A stretch of DNA of 64,000 nt from Phycisphaeraceae bacterium (GTDB lineage: Bacteria > Planctomycetota > Phycisphaerae > Phycisphaerales > SM1A02): contig CP054178.1 of the NCBI GenBank assembly GCA_015709595.1, positions 620,001 to 684,000 of the forward strand. The letters run 5' to 3'. The position numbers and the translations under genes were made by a program. Of the stretch, positions 42,542 to 51,503 are shown one piece after another (position 1 is the first letter of the stretch; each line of letters opens with the position of its first letter). Under the pieces are notes generated by a model. It saw only the letters and a program-made list of their open reading frames with translations, searched no databases and was not told the origin of the DNA.

Positions 42542-43018
42542 TTACCGGGCGTCCGAGGCGATCGAACGGGAAACCGCCGATCGGATGGCGTCGGCGAGCA
42601 CGGTCGCATCGGGCACGCCCCCCGGGTACAGCCGGCACATCATGGTCGGCTCGATGGGCGCGGGCATCCCGAAGAGGTCGTTCCCGTTCACCAGCACGGT
42701 GGGCGTGGGCCAGCCGCGCCGCAGGTCGGACTCGGGCAGCGTCTCCTGGTCGGTGTCCGCGAAGGTCCAGCCCTCGCCGATGGACTCGAGGGCGGCCCGA
42801 AGTCGTTCACGCATGATGGGCGTGTTGGGGCAGTCCTGGAAGCCGAGGAGTTCGATCGTGGGCTGAGCAACGGTCATGGCGGATGAACGCCCGGTGGACG
42901 CCCGGGGCGACGCGGCACATCCGGCGATCGCCAGCAGCGTCAGGAAGGCCGCCGCAAATCCACCCACTCCCGGTCGAGCAGGATCAAGCACGGGATAACG
43001 GGAATTCCATGTCATCAT
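42542..43018 (-). CDS. Thioredoxin-fold-like lipoprotein
   Basis: 158 residues. A lipoprotein-type signal (FAAAFLTLLAIAGCAAS) precedes a small domain with IELLGFQDCPNTPIMRERLR, GWPTPTVLVNGNDLFG and CRLYPGG. The pattern of a CPN motif at strand 1 and a 'PTVLVNG' cis-Pro-like loop resembles small glutaredoxin/thioredoxin-like proteins sometimes found with metal-resistance genes; only one cysteine remains in the first motif, so disulfide exchange is doubtful. GGAGG lies 5-9 bases before the start. Fifteen bases downstream of the glyoxalase-like gene, probably one operon. Confidence 0.72.
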   Translation of the reverse strand: MMTWNSRYPVLDPARPGVGGFAAAFLTLLAIAGCAASPRASTGRSSAMTVAQPTIELLGFQDCPNTPIMRERLRAALESIGEGWTFADTDQETLPESDLRRGWPTPTVLVNGNDLFGMPAPIEPTMMCRLYPGGVPDATVLADAIRSAVSRSIASDAR

Positions 43019-43033
43019 GTCCGCCTCCGGCGA

Positions 43034-43492
43034 CTATGAATGCTGCCCGACGAGGATGCAGTACCCATCGGGGTCGGCGACGCGGAGTTCACCACCCGGC
43101 ATGTAATCCGGGTGCGTGATGGTGAAGACGACGCATCGCCCGTTGTTCGGCCCCCGGGCGCCGCAGAATGGGCCTCCATCGTGCAACCCCTGCGCCAGCA
43201 GGCGGGTCCGAAGCCCCGCCACGTCAGCACTGTACATGTAGAAAAGCACCGCCTGCTGCTCGGGAACAGGATCGGGCGACGCCTGGGCGAACATGATCTC
43301 GGCGGGACCATTGCCGTCAGGCGCCTTGCCGGTCGCGGCGGACGCCCAGAAGGCCCTCCCCCTGTCGTCCCGCATGACATGGCGAGGCGCGAAACCGAGC
43401 AGGCCGTAGAAACGCAACGACGCCTCGACATCGTGGACGTGGACAAAGGGCACCAGGCGATGGACGCGGGCATCGGAGAAGGGTGCGGACAT
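43034..43492 (-). CDS. Glyoxalase/bleomycin-resistance family (VOC) protein
   Basis: 152 residues. Vicinal-oxygen-chelate fold with two beta-alpha-beta-beta-beta modules: VHRLVPFVHVHDVEASLRFY at the N-terminus and CVVFTITHPDYMPGGELRVA, DPDGYCILVGQ at the C-terminus. The second half has the typical DPDGY motif. The substrate cannot be predicted. ATG 43492 lies 6 bases after TATGAT (complement of 43499-43504), so a leaderless mRNA is likely; the frame extends to 43579 without homology. It may be co-transcribed with the lipoprotein gene at 42542-43018. Confidence 0.85.
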   Translation of the reverse strand: MSAPFSDARVHRLVPFVHVHDVEASLRFYGLLGFAPRHVMRDDRGRAFWASAATGKAPDGNGPAEIMFAQASPDPVPEQQAVLFYMYSADVAGLRTRLLAQGLHDGGPFCGARGPNNGRCVVFTITHPDYMPGGELRVADPDGYCILVGQHS

Positions 43493-43580
43493 GCCCGAAT
43501 CATATGGATCACGCGAATACCGCACGACCTGATCCAGGTGAACCCTTCTCACGGCGGATGGCTGACAGCCGAGAACCACC

Positions 43581-46500
43581 TTACCGCAGAAACACGAACT
43601 CCTTCACGTTGAACAGCGCGTGACACAGGTCGGCCCAGGATCGTTCGCGGGCGGAGACCAGCTGCCTGTCATCCCGACCCTGATGCTCCTGAACCTGCCG
43701 GGCGAGAAAGCCCAGCGCGGCGTCCTTCTCCGGAATCGTGGGCGATCGTCCGAAGGCCTCGCGGTAGGCCCGCTCGATGAGGGCTTCATCGGTTCCCAAC
43801 GACGCATCCGCCAGCAGACGCCTCGCCCACGCGCCCGCCTGCTCGACGACGAAGGGGTCGTTCATCAGGATCAGCGCCTGTGCCGGCACGTTGGAGACGT
43901 TGCGCCGGCCGACCGTGGAGTGCGGCACCGGGGTGTCGAACGTGAGCATGAAGGGCGAAAGGAAGTTGCGGCGGACCTCCTGGTAGATGCTCCGCCGCCC
44001 CGCGCCGTCCAGCGGACCGCTGCGACCGGGACGGCCGCGCCCGTCCATGAAGGGCGTCAGGTGAATCGGCACGGGCGGGCCGAACATGGTCGCGTCGAGG
44101 CGGCCCGAGACCGCCAGCATGGCGTCGCGGATCGCCTCGCCTTGCAGTCGCCGCAGGTTGGCGCGGTGGTAGAGCGCGTTGGTGGGGTCGGCTTGCTCCG
44201 CGGCCGAGTCCGTCGGGTCGGTCGCCATGCGATAAGTACTTGTGAGCACGAGTCGGCGGATCAGGCCCTTGATGCTCCAGCGGTTCTCCGTGGCGAACCA
44301 GTGGGCGAGGTGGTCGAGCAGCTCGGGGTGCGTGGGCGGCTGGCCCAGCCCGCCGAAGTCATCGGGGGTGGGCACAAGCCCCGCGCCGAACAGGTGCAGC
44401 CACACGCGGTTGACCGCCACGCGCGAAGGCAGCGGGTTCGATGAATCGAGCAGGCGATTCGCCAGTTCGAGGCGTCCGCTGCCGCTCTGGATGCGCGGCT
44501 GATCGTCGCCTGCGAGCGCGGTCAGGAACCGGCGCGGCGCGATCTCGCCCAGCGTGCGGTGGCTGCCGCGGATGAAGATGTATTCGTCGGTCGAGGTGAG
44601 GTCCGTCACCGCCAGCACGCGCATGGGGGCGGGGATGTCGCGGCCCGCTTCCACGAAGCGCTGATGGGCTTCGAGCAGCACGCGTCGGGCATCGGTCCAA
44701 CCCGGTCGGTCCTCGGGTCTGCGAGGGTCGAACGCCAGCGCCGGAGGCGGAAGCATGGCGGCGTTGAGCAGGTCCAGATCGAAGAGGAGGTTGAAAACGG
44801 CGTGATCGTGGCCATCCCCACGGCTGGACAAGGCGCTGCGGACCGCGGTCGCCAGGTGTTCGTGCATCACCCTGGCGAGATCCTCGAGCGACGCGGCGGG
44901 CGTATCGCGCATGGGCCGCGGCGCCAAGTTCCACGGCGGGGCGTCGTCATCGGAGAACCAGACCTCATCCACCGCGATCCATCCGGGGCCGTCGTCGATG
45001 ATCTCGATGTGCGCCTGCCGCCCAAGGTAGTTGCCTGTGAACACGCGGTGATGATGCCACTGGTCATCGTCGGGCGTGTTGATGTCGGCGGTCATGCCTT
45101 CAAAGAGCAGGGCGTTGAACTCATCGAGAAAGTACCCCTCGACAATGACGCGGACGCGGGCGCCCTGACCGCGCAACCGGAAATGAATGTTGCGATGCGA
45201 AATCGTGAAGACGCCCGATCGAAGCGTCCCCTGCAGACCGCGGGCCAGCGCCCCCGAGTCGGGGACGTTCCTGGGCGCGAGGCGGAGGCGTCCCGCAACA
45301 GGTTGCAGTTGATCGCCACGGAGCGGCCCCACGCCGAACGCCCAGCCGGTCGAGCTCCAGCGGAAGAACGGCAGGGACTTGAAATCGTCGAACAGGTGGG
45401 CCTGCTCGCGCCGCGCCTGCGCCTCGGCCTCGCTTCGCCGCCAATGGTCGGCCCGCTCTCGCATGGCCCGATCGATGGACGCGGCGTCGCCACCCTCGGG
45501 GCGCATGGCGATGGAGGTCCATGCGTTCAGCGGATGCCGCGCCTCTGACGCCGCCGGGCTGCGCACCACGTCCACCCACCGCCCCAGCAGAGCGGCATCG
45601 ACCTCGAACTCCGCCGCCACGGCTTCCACGGGCCGGCGCAGCGGCGGCAGCGCCTGTGGTGAATCGGAGAACACGATGTGGTCGACGCCGATCTGCCCCC
45701 AGCCGCCCGACTCACGATCCACCACCTGAATCCGCGCCGCCTTCCCCGCCAGGTCGCGCACCTCCCACGTCTCGCGGTGGAAACGGTTGCTGTTGCGCCC
45801 CGTCGCGGTGCGCACGACCTTGCCATCGACCAGCAGGTTGATGCACGTCTTGCCCGCGTGGTTTCCGCCGTCGATCAGGAAGTGGATGAACGGCTTCTCG
45901 ATGATGAACTCGCGGCTGGTGAGGGTGCCGTGGTGCACGTCCGCCTGGCGCACATCCTCGCCGTTGCGGGTGTTGTGGGTGTTGACGAAGAATCGGCCCT
46001 GCGCGCCCACGTCGCCCTGGTACCTGGCGAGCGTGTCCTGCGTCCACGGACCGGGGCCGAACGCAGTACCTTCGACCTCCCACCCTTCATATGTACCGTG
46101 TTCGAAGTCCTCGAACACGATGTCCGTCGCGGGGATCGGTGGATCGGTCGGCTTCGGTTCGCCGGAGAGCACTTCGCGCGAAGCGAGGAGCAGGCGATCA
46201 ATCGGCGTCTCGCGGACGCGATCCGGCGTGGGAAGCGCATCGCGCAGAACTCGGTGAGATGCGTCGGCGGCCCAGAGGACGCCGAACATCGCCTGCCCGA
46301 TCCTCCCCCCGGGGTCGAGGTACGCTTCCTGCCGGTGCGTCGAACGCATGAACCCCGCCAGCGCGTAGTAGTCGCGCGTGGGGATCGGGTCGAACTTGTG
46401 ATCGTGGCAGCGGGCGCACGACACTGTCAGCCCGAGGAACGACTTGCTCAGCACATCAATCTGGTTGTCGATCCGCTCGGCGGTGTCCAGCCGAACATCC

Positions 46501-47603
46501 ACCGGGCCGTGCGTGCCCTGCGAGAGATACCACCATCCCGTGCCGATGATGGACTCGTTGGAGCCCTCGGTCGGGTGCGTGCGAGGCGGATTCATCAGGT
46601 CGCCCGCCAGATGCTCGCGGACGAACTGGTCATAGGGCACGTCGGCGTTGAGGGCGCGGATCACGTAGTCCCGGTACTGCCAGGCATGGCGGATGGGATA
46701 GTCGAACTCGTGGCCGTGCGTCTCGGCGTAGCGCATCAGGTCCAGCCAGTGCCGCGCCCAGCGCTCGCCGAAGCGCGGCGAAGCGAGCAGCCGATCGACC
46801 ACGCGCTCGTACGCATCGGGCGAGGCGTCGTTGACGAACGCTTCAACTTCCTCCACCGTGGGCGGCAGCCCTGTCAGGTCAAAGGTGATGCGGCGGATGA
46901 GCGTGCGCTTGTCCGCCTCGTCGCCGGGGACGAGTTTCGCATCCTCCAGCGCTCGCAGGATGAACCGATCGACAGGATCGCGGGGCCAATGCTGGTTGCG
47001 CACAGCCGGGGCGGGATGATTGATGATCGGCTCGAACGACCAGTGCCGCGCGTACGTCGCGCCCTGCTCGATCCAGCGGCGCAGCAGGTCCACCTCGCGC
47101 GGGGTCAGCGCATCGCGTCCTTCGGGCGGCATGCGCAGACCAGGGTCGCGCTCGGTGACGCGGCGGATCAGTTCACTGGCCTGCGGCTCACCGGGAACGA
47201 TCACCGGTGGACGATCGCCGCGCGGGCTGACCGCGCCGTCGCGCTCATCCAGCCGCAGGTCGGCCTTGCGGGAACTGGGGTCCGGTCCGTGGCACAGGGC
47301 GCAATGCTGCGTCAGGATCGGGCGGATGTCGCGGTTGAAATCCACCAGCGCGGGCGTGGGCGGGTTGGTGTGGACGGCGTCGTCGGGTTTGGCGGGGGAG
47401 TCCGGGGGGTCGGGGGAGGCGGGCAGGAGCGCAGGAGAAAGGGAGGACAGAATGGGAGGTTCCGCCGATCCAGCGGGACTCCGAGTTCCGCCCGTCGCAG
47501 GGACCAGCGTGATCGTCGCCACGCCGCACGCGCCGATCAGCGCCGCGAGCGCGATGCATCGCGCGATCCCGCCGCCGCGTAGTTCATGCCGCCGTCGATC
47601 CAT
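43581..47603 (-). CDS. Planctomycete PSCyt1-DUF1549-DUF1553 protein with inserted jelly-roll-like domains
   Basis: 1340 residues. Signal/anchor (IARCIALAALIGACGVATI); PSCyt1 cytochrome-c-like domain with heme motif CALCH (VDFNRDIRPILTQHCALCHG); DUF1549 (PVDRFILRALEDAKLVPGDE, RRITFDLTGLPPTVEEVEAF, RHWLDLMRYAETHG, SCARCHDHKFDPI, a second CxxCH); a long middle insert with two similar beta-rich segments (INLLVDGKVVRTATGRNSNR; ARVRVIVEGYFLDEFNALLF); DUF1553 (NRVWLHLFGAGLVPTPDDFG, STYRMATDP, NDPFVVEQAGAWA). Thought to act in extracytoplasmic carbohydrate breakdown; biochemistry is not settled. ATG 47603 follows TATATT by 6 bases. Divergent from the ThuA-type gene. Confidence 0.9.
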   Translation of the reverse strand: MDRRRHELRGGGIARCIALAALIGACGVATITLVPATGGTRSPAGSAEPPILSSLSPALLPASPDPPDSPAKPDDAVHTNPPTPALVDFNRDIRPILTQHCALCHGPDPSSRKADLRLDERDGAVSPRGDRPPVIVPGEPQASELIRRVTERDPGLRMPPEGRDALTPREVDLLRRWIEQGATYARHWSFEPIINHPAPAVRNQHWPRDPVDRFILRALEDAKLVPGDEADKRTLIRRITFDLTGLPPTVEEVEAFVNDASPDAYERVVDRLLASPRFGERWARHWLDLMRYAETHGHEFDYPIRHAWQYRDYVIRALNADVPYDQFVREHLAGDLMNPPRTHPTEGSNESIIGTGWWYLSQGTHGPVDVRLDTAERIDNQIDVLSKSFLGLTVSCARCHDHKFDPIPTRDYYALAGFMRSTHRQEAYLDPGGRIGQAMFGVLWAADASHRVLRDALPTPDRVRETPIDRLLLASREVLSGEPKPTDPPIPATDIVFEDFEHGTYEGWEVEGTAFGPGPWTQDTLARYQGDVGAQGRFFVNTHNTRNGEDVRQADVHHGTLTSREFIIEKPFIHFLIDGGNHAGKTCINLLVDGKVVRTATGRNSNRFHRETWEVRDLAGKAARIQVVDRESGGWGQIGVDHIVFSDSPQALPPLRRPVEAVAAEFEVDAALLGRWVDVVRSPAASEARHPLNAWTSIAMRPEGGDAASIDRAMRERADHWRRSEAEAQARREQAHLFDDFKSLPFFRWSSTGWAFGVGPLRGDQLQPVAGRLRLAPRNVPDSGALARGLQGTLRSGVFTISHRNIHFRLRGQGARVRVIVEGYFLDEFNALLFEGMTADINTPDDDQWHHHRVFTGNYLGRQAHIEIIDDGPGWIAVDEVWFSDDDAPPWNLAPRPMRDTPAASLEDLARVMHEHLATAVRSALSSRGDGHDHAVFNLLFDLDLLNAAMLPPPALAFDPRRPEDRPGWTDARRVLLEAHQRFVEAGRDIPAPMRVLAVTDLTSTDEYIFIRGSHRTLGEIAPRRFLTALAGDDQPRIQSGSGRLELANRLLDSSNPLPSRVAVNRVWLHLFGAGLVPTPDDFGGLGQPPTHPELLDHLAHWFATENRWSIKGLIRRLVLTSTYRMATDPTDSAAEQADPTNALYHRANLRRLQGEAIRDAMLAVSGRLDATMFGPPVPIHLTPFMDGRGRPGRSGPLDGAGRRSIYQEVRRNFLSPFMLTFDTPVPHSTVGRRNVSNVPAQALILMNDPFVVEQAGAWARRLLADASLGTDEALIERAYREAFGRSPTIPEKDAALGFLARQVQEHQGRDDRQLVSARERSWADLCHALFNVKEFVFLR

Positions 47604-47710
47604 GCCTTCAATATACCGATTGGTCGTTCGATTCCGAGCGGTTGATGCTGGCATTCCCGCCGCATTTCGACGACGATGCTGCCCCCTTTTCCATGGAGGG
47701 ACTCCGTTCC

Positions 47711-50700
47711 ATGACCATGCCTCGACTGCTCGCCACCCTGCTTCTTGTGGTTTCGCAAGGTTTCCTCGGCTTCACGCACACCGGCGTCGTCCACCCTCCG
47801 CAGGAGCACCTGAAGGATGGCGAACCCTTCCGCGTGCTGGTGTTCTCCAGGACCGCCGGTTTTCGACACGATTCGATTCCCGACGGCGTGCAGGCCATCC
47901 GGCAGCTCGGCGAGCAGCATGGCTTCCACGTTGAACACACGGAGGATTCGTCGCACTTCACCGACGAGAACCTGAAGAACTACGCGGTCGTCGTCTTTCT
48001 CAGCACCACCGGCGACGTGTTGAACGACGAGCAGGAGCGGGCCTTCGAGCGGTTCATTCAGCAGGGACACGGCTACGTGGGCATTCACGCCGCCGCCGAC
48101 ACCGAGTATGACTGGCCGTGGTACGGGCAGCTGGTGGGCGCGTACTTCAAGGGTCACCCGGCGATTCAGCCCGCCACGATCCAGGTCGCCGACCCGGCGC
48201 ATCCTTCCACGCGCGGACTCGATCGATTCTGGAAACGGACGGACGAGTGGTACACCTACCGCGCCAACCCGCGCGGCAGCGTCCACGTGCTGATGACGCT
48301 GGACGAGCGCACCTACCAGGGCGGCGGCATGGGCGCGGATCACCCCATTGCATGGTGTCACGAGTTCGACGGAGGCCGCGCCTGGTATACCGGGCTGGGC
48401 CACACCCGGGAATCCTACCGCGAGCGGGAGTTTCTCGATCACATCCTTGGCGGCATCCGCTGGGCGGCGGGCGTCGAGCCGGGCGACGCGGGCGGCTCCA
48501 TCCCATCCCACTTCGAGAAAGTCGTCCTCGACGCCAATACCACCGACCCGATGGAACTGGCCGTGGCCAGCGACGGACGCGTGGTCTTCGTCGAGCGAGG
48601 CGGCGTGATCAAGGTGTGGGATCCCGCGCTCAAGGGTACGGTGCAGGCGGGGTACATCCCCGTCTCCACGTCGCTGGAAGACGGCCTGCTGGGCGTCACG
48701 CTCGATCCGTCGTTCGATGAAACGGGGTGGATCTACGTGTACTACTCCCCCGCCGGGGATGAACCGGTGCAGCACCTGTCGCGCCTGACGCTGACGCGCG
48801 AGAACACCATCGTCCCGGACAGCGAGCGGATTCTGCTGAAGGTGCCCACCCAGCGCGAGGAGTGCTGCCACAGCGGCGGGTCGCTGGCCTTCGGGCCGGA
48901 CGGCACGCTTTACATTTCCACCGGCGACAACACCAACCCCTTTGCGTCCGACGGCTACGCCCCCATCGACACCCGCGACGGGCGCCACCCGTGGGACGCG
49001 CAGAAGTCGTCGGCCAACGCCAACGACCTGCGCGGCAAGATTCTGCGCATCCGCCCGCTTCCGGACGGCACGTACGAGATACCCGACGGCAACCTCTTTC
49101 CCAAGGACGGCTCGCAGGGGCGGCCCGAAATCTACGTGATGGGCTGCCGCAACCCGTTCCGCATTTCGATCGACCCTCGAACGGGCTTCCTGTACTGGGG
49201 TGATGTCGGCCCCGACGCCAGCGCCCCGCGCGCCCAGCGCGGTCCGGCGGGGCACGACGAATGGAACCAGGCCCGCGGGCCGGGCAACTTCGGCTGGCCG
49301 CACTTCGTGGGTCCGAACCTGGCGTATCACCAGTACGACTTCGCCACCAACGCGGTCGGCGAACCATTCGACCCGGCGCGGCCTGTCAACACCAGCCCGT
49401 TCAACACCGGACCGCAGGAACTGCCCCCGGCGGTTCCTGCATGGATCTGGTACACCTACGGCGAATCGGCCGAGTGGCCGGAACTGGGCGCGGGCGGGCG
49501 CTGCGCCATGGCGGGGCCGGTCTACCACTACAACCCGGATCGTGCCACCGAGGCGTCGCTCCCCGCCTCCTTCGACAACACGCTGTTCATCTATGAGTGG
49601 GCGCGCAACTGGATCATGGCGGTGCATCTGGATGACTCCGGAAACATCGTCAAGATGAACCGCTTCATGCCGGACACGCCCTTCATCCGTCCGCATGAAC
49701 TGGAACTGGGGCCGGACGGCTGCCTCTACCTGATCGAGTGGGGCACCGGCTTCGGCGGCGGCAACGATGACGCGGTCATCTCCCGGCTCGAATACTGCCC
49801 CGGCGGACTGCGACCGCCCAGAGTCGAGGCGAGAGCCCTGCCCGCATCGGGTCAGACGCCGCTGACCGTGGCTTTCACGAGCAAGGGAAGCGCCGCACGG
49901 AACGAGGAATCGATCCTCCACTTCGCATGGGACTTCGATGGTGACGGAACGATCGACGCCACGTCGCCGAATCCAATGCACACGTACCAGACCGCGGGGA
50001 ACTACCACGCGCGGCTGAAGGTGACCGACGCGTACGGACGAAGCGCCATCACCAACATCCCCGTGTCCGTCGGCAACACCGCGCCGCGAGTCGACATCGT
50101 CTGGCCGCCCAATGGGGGTGTCTTCACGTTCGGCGACGAGATCGAGTACGAGATTCAGGTCTCGGACCGCGAGGATCAGGCCATCGACACCTCGCGCCTC
50201 GTGGTGCAACCCGCCCTCGGGCATGACACGCACGCCCATCCCTTCGAGCAGCACCGTGCGACCACGGGCCGCTTTCAGACGCTCCTCGACGACGGCCACG
50301 GCGGAGACGCCGACCTCTTCCAGGTGCTCAGCGCGGCGTACACGGACGGCGGGGCGCCGGGCGTCAAGCCCATCACGTCGCGCGACACCGTGATCCTGCA
50401 GCCCCGCCGCAAGCAGGCCCAGTTCGCCGGCGCGCTGCATGGGGCGACAAAAGACACCTCCACCGACGCTCAGGGCGGCGGACAGGTCGTCGTCTTCAAC
50501 GCGCCCGGCGCGGCGGCGGTGTACGAGCCGGTCAACTTCCACCGCGTCAACGCCATGAACCTGCGCGTGGCGGCCACGGGCGGCGGAGGCACGCTGGAGC
50601 TCCGTCTCGGTACGCGCGATGGCATGATGATCGCCGCCACCACCATCGCCTCGCAGGACATGATGCGGCTGACCAGGGGGCCGCACCCCATTCGCATCGA

Positions 50701-51256
50701 GCACTTCGAGAACGAAGGCGGCGCGGGGCTGATCCTGCGCATCGCGGGCGAGAACATGCCCAAGCAGGTCGTGCCCGAGGACATGTTCACCCACGATGAA
50801 ACCCGGCAGCCGGGATTGCGCGTGGACTACTACGCGCTCGAGGCGGTCAGCGCGCTGCCGGACTTCACCCGGCTCAGACCCTACAGGAGCGAGATCGCGC
50901 CGTACGTGGATTTCCCCTCCACGGACGGTGAGTTCGCCGGGTCGGGCCTGAGCAACCGCGTCGGATCGGTGTTCACGGGCTTCATCAACATCCCCGCGGA
51001 CGGGGCGTACCAGTTCTTCCTGGAATCCGACGACGGATCGCGCCTGACCATCAACGGCGAAACCATCATCACCAATGACGGCATCCACGCCATGGTCGAA
51101 CGCTCCGGCGCGGAGAAGTGGATCGACGTGCGCGTGCCCATCGCCGACCCCGGCGGGTCGCATGCGCTATGGATCATCTTCCGTCCCGCGCGCGACGGTG
51201 CGGCGGTGAAACTCAACTGGATCGAGTTCGAGGGGGACGGCGTACGAGTGCGGTGA
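47711..51256 (+). CDS. Secreted ThuA / sorbosone-dehydrogenase / PKD / PA14 multidomain protein
   Basis: 1181 residues. A signal peptide (RLLATLLLVVSQGFLGFTHT) precedes a ThuA domain (about 40-255: FRVLVFSRTAGFRHDSIPDG, GHGYVGIHAAADTEYDWPWY, HPIAWCHEFDGGRAWYTGLG), a beta-propeller sorbosone-dehydrogenase domain (about 265-700: DGRVVFVERGGVIKVWDPAL, GGSLAFGPDGTLYISTGDN, MGCRNPFRISIDPRTG), a PKD domain (HFAWDFDGDGTIDATSP), a CBM6-like beta domain and a C-terminal PA14 domain (GAYQFFLESDDGSRLTINGE). Probably binds and oxidises a polysaccharide-derived sugar outside the cell (inference). ATG 47711 has GGAGGG 11 bases upstream. Divergent partner of the DUF1549/1553 gene. Confidence 0.9.
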   Translation: MTMPRLLATLLLVVSQGFLGFTHTGVVHPPQEHLKDGEPFRVLVFSRTAGFRHDSIPDGVQAIRQLGEQHGFHVEHTEDSSHFTDENLKNYAVVVFLSTTGDVLNDEQERAFERFIQQGHGYVGIHAAADTEYDWPWYGQLVGAYFKGHPAIQPATIQVADPAHPSTRGLDRFWKRTDEWYTYRANPRGSVHVLMTLDERTYQGGGMGADHPIAWCHEFDGGRAWYTGLGHTRESYREREFLDHILGGIRWAAGVEPGDAGGSIPSHFEKVVLDANTTDPMELAVASDGRVVFVERGGVIKVWDPALKGTVQAGYIPVSTSLEDGLLGVTLDPSFDETGWIYVYYSPAGDEPVQHLSRLTLTRENTIVPDSERILLKVPTQREECCHSGGSLAFGPDGTLYISTGDNTNPFASDGYAPIDTRDGRHPWDAQKSSANANDLRGKILRIRPLPDGTYEIPDGNLFPKDGSQGRPEIYVMGCRNPFRISIDPRTGFLYWGDVGPDASAPRAQRGPAGHDEWNQARGPGNFGWPHFVGPNLAYHQYDFATNAVGEPFDPARPVNTSPFNTGPQELPPAVPAWIWYTYGESAEWPELGAGGRCAMAGPVYHYNPDRATEASLPASFDNTLFIYEWARNWIMAVHLDDSGNIVKMNRFMPDTPFIRPHELELGPDGCLYLIEWGTGFGGGNDDAVISRLEYCPGGLRPPRVEARALPASGQTPLTVAFTSKGSAARNEESILHFAWDFDGDGTIDATSPNPMHTYQTAGNYHARLKVTDAYGRSAITNIPVSVGNTAPRVDIVWPPNGGVFTFGDEIEYEIQVSDREDQAIDTSRLVVQPALGHDTHAHPFEQHRATTGRFQTLLDDGHGGDADLFQVLSAAYTDGGAPGVKPITSRDTVILQPRRKQAQFAGALHGATKDTSTDAQGGGQVVVFNAPGAAAVYEPVNFHRVNAMNLRVAATGGGGTLELRLGTRDGMMIAATTIASQDMMRLTRGPHPIRIEHFENEGGAGLILRIAGENMPKQVVPEDMFTHDETRQPGLRVDYYALEAVSALPDFTRLRPYRSEIAPYVDFPSTDGEFAGSGLSNRVGSVFTGFINIPADGAYQFFLESDDGSRLTINGETIITNDGIHAMVERSGAEKWIDVRVPIADPGGSHALWIIFRPARDGAAVKLNWIEFEGDGVRVR

Positions 51257-51268
51257 TCGGGACGCGGA

Positions 51269-51296
51269 GCGTCGGGCATCGGGCACTGGGCCGTGA
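51269..51296 (+). repeat. Heptads GCGTCGG, GCATCGG, GCACTGG, GCCGTGA
   Basis: 7-base-period run immediately after the ThuA-type gene, related to the GGCAYNN arrays near nuoD. Confidence 0.6.
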
Positions 51297-51365
51297 ACAG
51301 TGGGGCGGGCGTCTCGCCTGCCGATCGTCCGCCGGGCCTCAGCGGCCGGATGGACGACGCCAACA
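51297..51365 (+). repeat. Direct repeat upstream of the amine oxidase gene
   Basis: It begins with a palindromic core at 51303-51320 (GGCGTCTCGCCTGCC-like) followed by CGATCGTCCG and a GC-rich second palindrome. The segment at 53205-53272 has the same order with high similarity over its first ~35 bases. Confidence 0.65.
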
Positions 51366-51503
51366 GGGAACACGGAAACGATGCCAGCCGGGCTCAATCC
51401 CGCCTGTTCCGCATTGACAAACCTCGAATCTCGGGCAGGATGGAAGGGCGGTCGGCCATGGCCTCGTCAAGGTCGCGGTATCGGCCTCACGAAGGGAGAG
51501 AGC

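Noticed and set aside
42542-43018. Part of a mercury-resistance operon
   Set aside because: Only a loose resemblance to small thioredoxin-like proteins; no mer gene is adjacent.
47537-51163. Long open frame antisense to the ThuA-type gene (over 1200 codons)
   Set aside because: It is a GC-bias shadow: Val/Arg/Gly/His-rich translation without domains, opposite a well-supported gene. The same applies to the long antisense frames at 58104-60743, 25038-27194, 14816-17194 and 11916-13940.
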